From assembly GCA_014773175.1 (NCBI GenBank), contig VXCM01001469.1, positions 62,001 through 126,000 of the forward strand: DNA of 64,000 nucleotides, in the 5' to 3' direction. Each line of letters begins with the position of its first letter. Position 1 is the stretch's first letter. Under the pieces are notes generated by a model that searched no databases, had not been told where the DNA came from, and worked only from the letters and a program-made list of their open reading frames with translations. The position numbers and the translations under genes were made by a program. Positions 46,080-64,000 of the stretch are shown here, in pieces. The stretch comes from Lucifuga dentata. Lineage: Eukaryota > Chordata > Actinopteri > Ophidiiformes > Bythitidae.

Positions 46080-49000
46080 ATGAATAATAAGACACACCAA
46101 ACCGTTTCTTTGTTAGATAGATGGATGCAGGAAAATAATGATTTGGTACACAAATGGAAGGTATGTTTAGCAGCAATTCGATGTATCCTATCCAGATTAG
46201 CTCATTTCCAACTACTTTTCAGCGATTAAGTTTATACTTTATAAAACATTGTACAATGTTGACAATTTTAAGCAGATCTACAAGTCTGTGGGTGCTTGAG
46301 AGTTTTAAAAAAATGCTAAAATGCTGTAGCTATTTACACAGCTAAGCAGATTTTAAAAAAATCGTTGTTGACGCTATGCTATCTCCTGAATAACTGTCAT
46401 TTTACTTTTTCACCTGATTTTCATCAACAGGAAGAAAACAATCCCATAAGCCAAGACCAGTGTCAGAGCCATCTGAGATGCTGTTCCACTGAATTTAAAA
46501 AACTTTTAAGTAAAATTCAAGGTGCTCCATCTTCTTCATAAAGGGTCAGTTTCATGAAAACAGGAAGTCCAATTTATTTCCTTACATCCCTGTTTCCTTC
46601 CTCTCCTCCAGTTGTCCCTCCTCTTGCCGATTACGCCCAGGTGGAACTGACAGTGGGGTACAATGCCTGTGTGTACTCTCTTGCTTTGACTGAGTTTTCA
46701 GAAACTGAGATGCTCCTCACACAAACCATAGAGAGAGGTAGGCCCTCACTATGACATGAACCATAGTTTTAGATGGCACTGAAATAGCACAGTACATACA
46801 AGTTCATGTTTATGACCAGGATTGTGTCTCCATCCTGCTCTCCTGGCAGCTCTACAGGTGTCACAGGCTGACCCTGTAGCTTCAGACCCTCCTGTCTTTT
46901 GGCGAGCAGTTCTGAAATCACTGGGAAACACAGCTTTAGACTCCTGTGTACAGCAGCTCCTCTGTCTGCAGTGGGCACTTTGGCTGAGCACCTACAGGCT
47001 GAAAACCATACAGGAGCTGCAGGTAAGATACAGTATGTTTATAGTTTAAATTAATTCTGCTGCATTTGCTGTTTTAGTATATTTCATTTAGGCTGGTGAG
47101 AAGAATGTCATTCAAACTTTGGTGTGAACCAAACAACCATCTGAAAATGTGGGTATCACTCTGCATCCAATGAACATTGGTATAAGGTGGTTGTTTGCTT
47201 TCTCTGCCTTCCACCATGATGAATGGTTATTTAGTATGGTGCTGCTCCATAGTTCATTACACATATGGGGATGCACTTGTATTTATTGTTGGTTATTATA
47301 CATACAACAACTTTTATGAAACATGAAACTATTCTGTGATAATTCTATATTTCTATTGGTATGTATTTTAGCTACAAGGTTATGCTGATTATATTCCCAT
47401 CCCTAAGTATGTTTTTTCTGTGATGCAGGAAGAGTTGTCCTCTCTATCAGAGACACTGCCTGCTGGTGATTACACAGTGAAGGAGGCAATGGAAAAGTCT
47501 CCTAAAATTCCACTAGTGGTTTTGGACCCAAGAAGGCTTGGTGAATTATTGCAGATCTGCACTTTGATTGCCCAGGGTCTGCTCCATTCATATTTATTGT
47601 TAATTGATGTGTCAGAACCAGACATAATTTCTATGACAGGATTAGAATAATAATAAAATAATAGTAATCTCAGCTTTATTTCTACTCTGGGCTTTTTAAG
47701 TATGTGTTTCTTCACAGTATTACATATTCACTTTTTTTGTATGGATGCATTTATATGAGTGATGGGACAGACATTCTCCAACATTATTGTCCTCAGAAAA
47801 CTATTGGAATCAATATACTAGTACAGTAGATATTGGAAAAAAAAAAATCAAAATCCAGACTGCTATGTTTATTCATGTGTTTAGAGGATCATTTTTTCAT
47901 ATTTGTTTTCAAAATAAGATGTATTTAACCTAAAGACAATTAGACTGTATGGCAGTGAAGTGCTAATGGACTCTTTGTGTTTGTAATGTTGAGTGACTGT
48001 TCCTGCACTTTGTTGTGTTGTGTATATTTTGTTAAGGTGCAGAAAGGTTGAGTGAAGGACAGAATTCAGAAGCGCTGTCAGCCCTGCAGAGAGCTTCTTC
48101 CCTGCCGGCTCCCAGGGTGCTTCTTGCATACATACACTTCATCTCAGGCTCTTGCCTTGCACATATGGTACACAAGCTCATACACAAACAGAAAATTATC
48201 ATGCATCACACACTAAAGAGCACACCCTGGTTTGAGTATTTGAACATACAGTAAGAGTGTGTGTTTGCATTTGTTTCCAGAGCCGCCCTCAGATGGCCTT
48301 GCAGTGTTACAGGAAGGCACTAGAGACAGACTCACATTGTGTATGTGCTCTGTACCAGAGTATGCTCATATACAAAAACCTGGGCAACACACAGGCTGAG
48401 ATACAAGCTCTCCATTTGCTGCACTCAGTGAGTAACACACACTCACGCTCAAATACACGACTGAATACACACGAACTGGGCAAGAAAATCCAGCAAGGTG
48501 CCAAATGCTGATTAAAATTGATCCTCTGCCTCACTGGCAAAAAGATACTTTATGAAAAATTACAAACACTCATCAACTATATTACTGAGGAGTAAGATTT
48601 ACCTGAGTACACGACAAGCAAAAAAAATTATCAGCAGATATTTTTTATAGTTGACAAGCCCTTAAGCAGGTGAGCCAGAAAGTAAATTTTTTTTAGACTC
48701 ACGGACAGTCACAATATAGGCCTGCATACTGAAGCATCAAACCTCTCTTGCTCCACAGACTTTGATGTTGCCTCCTACTACAGAGTCTGTCCTGACTGGA
48801 ACCCATCCTCTCTCCCCATCCTTACTCCTCCGCAGCCAATCCCTGAGCAGCCTGCTCTCAGTCCCCTCTGCCCTGACTGTACTGCACAGTCTGGCTCTGA
48901 AGTGTGTTCTACATGGAAGGTGATAAGAGTAATGGAACTCATAACCTCCATTTGTATGTCTTCTTTAGTAGCACCAGAAGATGCATTGATTGATTAGAAG

Positions 49001-51510
49001 GTGGTTCACATGGAATACATGCTGTATTTTGTTCAATTGTTGTTTGTTTCTGTAGGGTGTCAGAGGGTGTGGAACATTATCTAGACCTACTGGCTGCTTT
49101 TTACTCAGAAGATCAACATGCAGTAAGTTGGCAGATGTAGATTTTTTGTGAGAAGTCTTGATATATTTGCCTCTGGGATGATTAATATGTTTGCTCTATG
49201 GCCCTGTCTCAGTTGCAAGCTGAAGACCCGCCCCTCCCCAGAATTCCCGAGCTTTACCTGGAGACTGGTGCTGCCTTACTTATGGTGCAGCGCACTGCTG
49301 ATTGCATGACACTGTGTGAGGAAGTCATCAGTATGACCCTGGAGCTGCTGCCAGAGAGGTTGGTGTTGGAGGAGCCAGAGGAGAGGTGTGAGGCTGGGAC
49401 TGGAGCTGGGTGCGTGCAGAAGCTCGGCTATGAAAGAGATAAGGTTGCGATGCTGCTCTGGACTGGGGCCGCTTACCTCCTCCGGGGCCACTGCCACACC
49501 CACCTAAAGGACTGGAAACAAGCTGTGACTGACTACACAAGGTTTACACAAAGCAACTGTATTTCTTTCATCCACTGTCACAATAGTATGCAAACGCATT
49601 ACCTCATATTCTGCATTACAGGTGTGTCAACCTGCTTGTGAAGGTGCGCTTTAAAAAGAAAGGTGAGTAGTTTGTTAGAGTTGGAGTGAAAGGGCCATTT
49701 TTACACACCCTTCAGTTACTTTTAGGTATTTTGTGTAGTTTACTGTGCTGATGTCATGTGCAGGTTTGCAGCCACAGATCCCCGTTGCAGATGTGGTTGC
49801 CAAGCAGGGGACTGATCTGTTTACCCTGCAGAGGCTGAAGGGGCTTTCACTCGCTGGTAGGGGCATCAGCTTTATCCACACAGACCAACTCAGAGAGGCA
49901 CTGAGAGACCTCCAGCTCAGCCTGCAGGCATTTCCAGGTATACACACCACATCTGGAACTTGATGACATATAGAGTTACATCTGTGTTTTTGTTTTTTAT
50001 AAACTGTACTATTGCTGGTGCTCTTGGTCATATAGAGGCAAGTTCAGGAGAGTCATAGACAGACACTTCACACCTATACTTGTTTATAACCAACTTGAAC
50101 CCTACCAATACCTCCTTTAAATGTCTTTTAAGTAGTTTCGAAGATAGAAAAAAATATGTTTCCGTATTCTTTGACATTAGATATGTATTCTAAAGTTTCA
50201 TTTTTGGCACCTCAGTAAAATGATAGCACATATGTGGGGTTAAACATTCAGAGCCAAGATACCATTTTTTGTTTCTTGCTATCACATCAAGTGAAAATTT
50301 CTAAATATCTTCTGTGCCATTTTATATACATTTCAGTGCTTTTCTGTAGAGTTATGTATGTATTTATGTAATGACATATCTGCCAAGTGGTCTTTAAGTT
50401 TAATCATGGACAACACTTTTATCTATGTACTTTAATGAGGAGCAGGCAAACAATAAAAGCAAATAAATGTTCACAAAATGATTGTGAAAATTCAAGTGTA
50501 ACTATGGTGTTTACGCCTTAGTGTCAAAGTCAAAGTTTTTACATACAACACGTAATTGTGCTCTTTGTGTATAATGCAAGAATGGTAAGCATAAAGAAGA
50601 ATGTGCTGTAGAACTGTAGTGAATCAGTATTTTGTTTTTGTGAGAGTCTTTGTTTGTACGGTACAGGCTGTAATTCTGTTTGTGCTGTCCCAGAATGTGT
50701 GGGTGCGGGGCTGTGGTGTGGTGAGGTGCTGTGGAGGCTGAACAGGAGACAGGAGGCAGCAGCCTGTTGGGAAAGGACCTGGAGCTTCACTAAACAATCC
50801 TTAGCAGTGTAAGACTGTCTTCACTGCTCACATATAAGTTGATTGTGTATACTCTGCTCACACTTAGCATTGAAATACATCTTAGGTAATCTGGTTACAT
50901 GTGGACAGCTCTAAATACAGGCAAAATTACACAGTGTAGTGTGAACACAAATGTGGCGCTGACATTACTGAATGTCAGCTCTTGTGTATGTACCATAGCA
51001 CGACAAACCTCCCAAACACAGCTGGTTTGCCCCTGTTCCAAAGCTCACAGACATGGTTTTTAAAGCTGCAGTCCACAATAATTTTCTCTACATTTATGTC
51101 CAAATACAAATGTGCATTTTTCTGTTCAGGAGTTGTAGTTTTCCACAAATAAAATCAAATGTGAGCAGGGAAGCTAAATCCTGTAAGTGGCCACTCAAAA
51201 TGTGTTTTTGCATCTGAACTGGATATAGACAATCTGTGTCTTAAATTTGTAGGTCTAAAGAGAACATTTCTATAAAGAAAATAAAATGTAGTAGATTAAT
51301 CATTCAGTCATATTTTCTTTAGGACACAGTGGTGCTAATAAAATTGAGTTTGTGGTTTTCTTAGTCATCCTAATTGTTAGATGCCTTTTTTGTTGCAGAA
51401 GTCTTCCTGTATACTTACAAGAACCCCAGACTGGCCCTCTGCTGATCTCCTCAGAGCTCCGCCGGAGAATAGAAGAACTAGTCATACCTAGTCAGCCCAG
51501 AGAAGGATAA
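46080..51510 (+). CDS. fancg: Fanconi anemia complementation group G protein
   Basis: Fourteen exons sum to 631 residues (human 622): 46080-46160, 46431-46521, 46612-46737, 46850-47022, 47429-47576, 48037-48167, 48281-48427, 48759-48919, 49056-49122, 49213-49541, 49622-49662, 49764-49937, 50694-50808 and 51399-51510. Exon 1 is short and starts MNNKTHQTVSLLDRWMQENN, matching the human N-terminal LW.EKND pattern. The body is a series of TPR-like helical repeats (PQMALQCYRKALETDSHCV; VSEGVEHYLDLLAAFYSED; LREALRDLQLSLQAFPE). FANCG (XRCC9) is a scaffold of the nuclear Fanconi core complex, pairing with FANCA to support FANCD2/FANCI ubiquitination at DNA crosslinks. Conservation is low, as is usual for this family; identification rests on exon-by-exon similarity and on the vcp neighbour, as in human 9p13. 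Confidence 0.93.
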
Positions 51511-52336
51511 AAGAAGAATACCCTATCACTTACTGAACCAGATCAGCTTTCTGTGGCTTGTGAACTGAAACCATTCCAACTCAACACAGACCTGTATCTA
51601 CCTGGGACTGCAAAATAAAACAACTAGTAAAGGCTGAGAGATTGAAAACAGTGTGATCAGAAATATGGTTTATGCATAAAATTATTAGAAATTAGTGGGC
51701 ATATCATAGATCGAATGGGCTTTAAGATGGCTTGTCGGGGAAACTATGTTAATCAGGAAGGAATTAAAGTTTGACATCTCTAAGATTGTTACTCTTGAAA
51801 AATGTTGATTTTGGACATACAGTACAATACACACTCCTTCATAAAATACACAGTATGAGCTGTGCACTGCTCATACTCTCTGCGTGTACAGCATGTTTTA
51901 TGGATTTTCGAATTAATAAAATGCTTTTGCGTACATGCTGTTCAGAATGAAAATTTAATGTTTTCGCGATTCTTCAGTATCAACGCGGTTCACCTTAATT
52001 GGAGGGTTGAAGTTTGGTGACATGCGAAAAAGACCAATGGGGGGAAACTTGAGAAAAAGAGGGACATCCCACTGAATTCCAAGTGGTCAAAGTTCCACCA
52101 TATTCTAGAAAATGACAGACTTGATCTTTTTTTCATTGGTTACTGAATTTGATGGACAGCCTCCAGCCAATCAGAATGGAGACTGCTTCCGGCTTCACGG
52201 TATAATTATATAGAAAAGCACGGAAACTGCTGCTCTTCGACTGAAGTCGCATAGAACGCTTGACAAGGCGCAGTGAAGCCTTTTAAATATTTAGCTGGAT
52301 TGTCTATTTTGTACACAGTAATCCAGGTGGACGATC
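51511..52336. promoter_or_regulatory. vcp: fancg 3' UTR and vcp promoter
   Basis: AATAAA at 51614-51619 closes fancg. Upstream of vcp are CCAAT motifs at 52034-52038 and 52167-52171, an inverted one at 52135-52139, and a TATA-like AT stretch at 52201-52212. That spacing suits a start site near 52230 and a short leader before the ATG at 52337. Confidence 0.55.
51614..51619 (+). terminator. fancg: fancg polyadenylation signal AATAAA
   Basis: Canonical hexamer 104 bases after the stop codon. Confidence 0.7.
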
Positions 52337-59796
<7,460 letters not shown>

Positions 59797-60065
59797 ACCT
59801 ACACTGCCACACAGTGGTCAGTCCCGGGATCACACCTGTACAAATTCTCACCAGATTCCACATTTTTAGGACTTTGTGCTTCTTTCATGTGTTCCTTTTG
59901 TATAATTTCCCTTGGGTGGAGAATGCATGTAGCCACTTGGTTTGCTCTGGCTTTGATATGGGTGGGGTAAGGGGATGGTGGAACTGGAAGGTGAGTGGTT
60001 GATGCAGATTGGGGGGNAAAAAAAAAAAACATATTGCTAATGACCTCCTCTCTTTTTTTTTAAAG

Positions 60066-60071
60066 AATAAA
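60066..60071 (+). terminator. vcp: vcp polyadenylation signal AATAAA
   Basis: Canonical hexamer 270 bases after the stop. Another AATAAA-like stretch lies near 60119. vcp and akr1a1 converge within 716 bases here. Confidence 0.7.
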
Positions 60072-60320
60072 GAGTAGCATTTAATGTATTACAAAATTTG
60101 TCAAGGTTATGTTGTTGAAAATAAAATCTCATGAAATGGAAGTCTTAGTGTCTGTTTCAAATTGATCTTAAGGAGAAATGTTTGTTGAGCAGAGGTTATT
60201 CTATTACTGGCCACACGGTGGCACTCTGGAAGTGAAGAAAAGTTAATGCACTACAACATTCATTTCAGTCACTACAACATTGCAAACAAGTGACATGTCA
60301 TTCAGTATGACTTTCAGATT

Positions 60321-60326
60321 TTTATT
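60321..60326 (-). terminator. akr1a1: akr1a1 polyadenylation signal (AATAAA on minus strand)
   Basis: TTTATT on the plus strand, about 190 bases past the akr1a1 stop. Confidence 0.65.
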
Positions 60327-60512
60327 GACAAAATAAGCAACTAGAAAGAAAGTATTCTTAAAGCAATTTATCCAAAAGGGAGTCAATGAAATACACATAA
60401 TTGTGATCATATTTAAATTTAATTAAAACTTATTTCCTTCAGCACAGAAGTTCCTGAGACAATAATGTGTTAAAACAAAAAGCACGGCATTCCCTGAATG
60501 TTGATGATGCTT

Positions 60513-63500
60513 TCAGTAAGGATCGTGGAATGGGAAATGAGGATGTTCAGCGTCTCTCCACACTCGCTTTCCATCCCTCTGTGAAGAAATGCGCAACAAC
60601 AAAGAATATTAGCTGTACTCAAACGATAGTTAATTGGAGTTTCACAGTTGCAACAAACTTAAATGTAAAGCAAACAAATCAGGTCTCTCTCAAAATACAT
60701 ATCACTGCTCACATCAGAGTCTTGGAGCTCTACAACAGGACCCAAGCAGGCATTGATTTAAGCTGAGTGGGCTGTTATACAGAACTATAACCAACTTGTG
60801 TTTCATGCTGTGTCCTTTCTTGAGATGAACAATGACTTACCTCTACCGTTGGGATGATGAAGCGCTTGTTGCGGTTAAAGGATTCAATTAGATTCATATC
60901 ATCTCCTGACAGGGAAAAGTCAAACACCTGCAAGTTCTGCTGGATCCTGGAGGGTGTCACACTTTTAGGGATACACACCACACCCCTCTGAACATGCCAC
61001 CTGTGGATGTCACACACACCCAGTCCTGGATTTACATGTAATTGTAATTTTAAAAGACACCCAAATAGTGGAAGCTGCAAGGGGGTCAAGGCTTAGTTTC
61101 TGATTTTAAAAGCATCACTAATTTGAAGTTTTACTACATGTACACCAAAGCCTTATGGCTACTTTGAGGTTTAGTACTCAGTGCTCAGGTGTCTTACCTG
61201 AGTATAACTTGGGCAGGTGTCTTCTGGTATCTCTGGGCAATAGCTCTGAGTTGAGGATCTTCCAGAAGACTTCGTTCATCAGCAGAGGCCCAGGGTCTGT
61301 CCCCACTGCCCAGAGGACTGTAGGCCGTCACACAAACGTCCACTAACCTGAGACAGGTACAATTCATGCACTGTTATGCTCATTAACACAATATTTGATA
61401 GTATTAACTGGGAATAAGGATAAGTATTCTGCTAATGTATTGTACAGACATACTCACCGACAATGAGACAGCAGATCTGCTTGTGACAAATAAGGATGGC
61501 ATTCAACCTGTAGCACAATTAGTTTCAGTTTTTGGTGCCTGGTGATTACTCATTCACTAATAATAAATAATATGCCCTACTTATGGTTTTTCTTGTCTTT
61601 GAATGGTTCTAGCAATAGTAGGTCAAGGCAACTGGACTTGCTGTTTGATGTTTTGCCACCCAAGGAGTCACCTGATCCACAGTGTGAATGGCTCTCAAAA
61701 GTTGAATGCCAGGTTGCTGCCTGCCATTGTCTTAGAACGGGAGAAGCTACTTGGTTGACTCGTAAATCTTCAAGACTGAACAAGTCCAGGTACCTCAAAC
61801 TATGACTGCTAGATACACATACACTCTTGGTAATTGTACCTGGTTTACCACAGGTTTATATCTAGCCATGCTGATGATGTCATCAGTCTGCCTGGTGTTG
61901 AAGTTGGACAGTCCGATGGCCTTGACCAGACCTGTGTCCACCAGCTTCTCCATGGCAACCCACGTATCTTGGTAGTGTGTGTCAGAGTAACACATGCTGC
62001 CATCCTCTCGTCGAGGCATCAGCTCCTTTCCCCTCCTAAGGCAACCACATACAGAAAAGGCTGCTTCAGGTAACGTGACACATATGGTATGTAATGCCCC
62101 TTTCCCACAAAATAATTACCATGTTAAGAGACAAAATCAGAAAAATAAATTCACTGTGTGTGTGTTTGTGCTCACTGAAATGCCATGGGCCAATGCATGA
62201 GGTAAAGGTCCAAATAAGAGAGACCCAGGTGGTCCAAAGTGGTCTTGCAGGCCTCTTCAACATCCTCTGGGTCATGCTTGGTGTTCCACAGCTTTGATGT
62301 GACAAACACCTCCTCACGATGCAGAGCCTAGATGGAGGATGGTAATAGTAAAAATAGATACACAAGTGGTTTATTGTTATTTTACAGTTTGAAGCAGGAG
62401 AGCATCCCAATTTTATAATAAAACTTTTTCCATAAGAATTTACTAGAACAGCAAATTATTAGATGTTAAAAGTCATTCAATAACCTGACCCAATCATGAC
62501 TATTTCTAAACCAATCCTCGGCTGTACAGTAAACCATATTCCAGAAGGTCTATACTGTTTTTGACATTTGTATGACCTGAATCTTAGCAGACTGTTTACT
62601 GACACATTATAGTCACATGATAGTAGTTTGTTCATCAATGCTGAAGTATCTAAATAAAACATAAAGCATTTTTACCTTCCCTGGACCAACCCTGACAGCC
62701 AGAGCCTCTCCCACCTCCTGTTCATTTCCATATGCAGCAGCACAGTCAATGTGCCTGTAGCCACAATCTAAAGCTGCCAGCACTGCCTGCTTCACCTGAA
62801 CATGTGGAAACAGTCTAATTTATAATTTCAATGTTAGAATTTTTTTATGTAGTGCTGCCTTTCATAAGATTTATGACACAAGTAATTCCAGAAAATTGTA
62901 GAACAACTATTAAAGTAACAAGGATTGTTTACACTACAGGCCAGAAGTTTCAGGCCATCCCCAGATTTAAAAAAAAAAATCAATACACAGTTTGTTTTAC
63001 AATTTATTGCACAGGAAATGACAAAAATATATAAAATAAATGTACTAATTAGTTTTCAATAAGAATTTGTCACATTATGTAGCCACTATGGCTTAAGAAA
63101 TGATTTTTAATGAAGGCATGCCCAGTCTGTATTAGTGNCATTATGTAGCCACTATGGCTTAAGAAATGATTTTTAATGAAGGCATGCCCAGTCTGTATTA
63201 GTGCGCTGGCACTCCAATTGTGTTCCAACTCCCTTGCCCAAACTCCCTTGCTAATGTGTTTTAACATTCTATTCAATAGCCTGCTGTCTGCCTTCTCCCA
63301 CATCATTTTGTGATCAGCTTGCTACACAGTCTGCTCATGCTGTTGCTTTGCAATCACTCCCGTGTAAAACATGGAGGTGGTTCAGTAATGCTGTGGGGGT
63401 GTTTTGGGGGAGAGAGATCTGGAGACTTGGTCCAGCTTAAAGGAATTATGAAGAAAAAGAATTACCATTCCATCCGTCAAAGACACGTGATTCCACCCAG

Positions 63501-63891
63501 TTTACGAATTATTGGTCAAAATTTCATTCTTCAACAGGACGATCCAAAACATTCATAAAATTATTCCAGAATTATGAGAATTATGACTTGGCCAGAGGGG
63601 GCTACTTTGACCAAACCAAATTCTGAACCTGGAATGACTTCAAAGTGCTTTTATGTTGACAAATTCTTCTTGATAACTAATTACATTTATTTTATGTATT
63701 TTTGTTATTCCATGTGCAATAAATTGTAAAACAGTGTATTGATTATTATTATTTTTTTTTTTTTCAATCTGAGGGTGGCCTCAAACTTCTCGCCTATAGT
63801 TTTTTTGTACCTGTCCTGGAGCACTCTTCCATGTACCAAGTCCAACCATGGGCATCTTCTGCCCTGATGAGAGAGTCAGGAAGGCGCTCAT
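60513..63891 (-). CDS. akr1a1: Aldo-keto reductase family 1 member A1 (NADP-dependent aldehyde reductase)
   Basis: Eight exons sum to 324 residues (human 325): 63891-63811, 62795-62676, 62327-62176, 62035-61840, 61507-61458, 61347-61198, 61000-60841 and 60578-60513. The start is [20 protein letters not shown]. The complete AKR catalytic tetrad is present: Asp44 and Tyr49 in [13 protein letters not shown], Lys79 in VTSKLWN and His112 in LYLMHWP. The NADPH-binding [13 protein letters not shown] follows, and the C-terminus ends FPFHDPY. The enzyme is cytosolic and reduces aldehydes, including glucuronate and methylglyoxal-type carbonyls, using NADPH. Fish may carry a and b copies; I cannot tell which this is. 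Intron 1 is occupied largely by a Tc1-like element. Confidence 0.97.
62932..63800 (+). mobile_element. Decayed Tc1-like DNA transposon in akr1a1 intron 1
   Basis: Imperfect inverted ends are visible: the left CACTACAGGCCAGAAGTTTC follows a TA, and the reverse complement of 63771-63800 reads ACTATAGGCGAGAAGTTTGA. Between them, 63345-63558 on the plus strand encodes a transposase fragment ([16 protein letters not shown], then [11 protein letters not shown], which holds the second catalytic Asp of the DDE triad with a residue lost nearby). The upstream half of the transposase is missing, so the copy is dead. The total includes a 66 bp assembly duplication. Confidence 0.85.
63073..63203. other. 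65 bp exact direct duplication around a single N (assembly overlap)
   Basis: 63073-63137 and 63139-63203 are identical with N at 63138, inside the Tc1-like element. Confidence 0.85.
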
Positions 63892-64000
63892 CCTCTAACA
63901 TAGATTAACTGACAGAACAAAGACAAAAAGAACAGAAATGAGTGTACACATGTTCACAAGTAGCCCCTGTTCTCCTATGGAACTGGACCCAGTGACACAC

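Overview
This window is vertebrate nuclear DNA, almost certainly from a teleost fish and probably a percomorph. The genes have many short exons with GT-AG introns, and their conceptual proteins match vertebrate families closely in length and residue order. The introns carry fish-type Tc1 and LINE debris and many microsatellites. I see no prokaryotic, viral or organellar gene, no CRISPR array and no confident RNA gene. The exact species cannot be read from the sequence.

Nine protein genes were resolved exon by exon. For the complete ones the summed exon lengths are multiples of three, which supports the boundaries. From left to right: ddhd2 (minus, 3' part outside the window, 182-4552); a cluh-family gene (plus, 7533-18836, 28 coding exons, 1416 aa); srrd (minus, 19964-22046, 299 aa), head-to-head with tfip11 (plus, 23518-28138, 834 aa); thoc5 (plus, 29222-36495, 684 aa), convergent with nefh (minus, 39151-43289, 817 aa after correction); fancg (plus, 46080-51510, 631 aa); vcp (plus, 52337-59796, 806 aa); and akr1a1 (minus, 60513-63891, 324 aa).

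The genes serve separate cellular tasks: lipid hydrolysis, mRNA control for mitochondria, a clock-related SRR1 protein, spliceosome disassembly, mRNA export, axonal cytoskeleton, DNA crosslink repair, protein segregase and aldehyde reduction. They do not form one pathway. From established gene maps, srrd-tfip11 and thoc5-nefh belong to a block on human 22q12, and fancg-vcp to a block on 9p13. The other three have orthologues elsewhere, so the window is a mosaic of ancestral blocks.

The most useful unusual signals are: four 65-67 bp exact duplications separated by a single N, which look like unmerged assembly overlaps (one breaks nefh exon 1); two GC-AG introns (tfip11 intron 10, nefh intron 2); a 386 bp element with 22 bp terminal inverted repeats upstream of ddhd2; two perfect 18 bp hairpins; a dead Tc1-like transposon whose end lies 10 bp from the akr1a1 exon 1 donor; a dense cluster of GCTAAC/GTTAGC hexamers in vcp intron 1; and a CT microsatellite that forms the polypyrimidine tract of a cluh exon. 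I did not find evidence of a previously undescribed multi-gene system.
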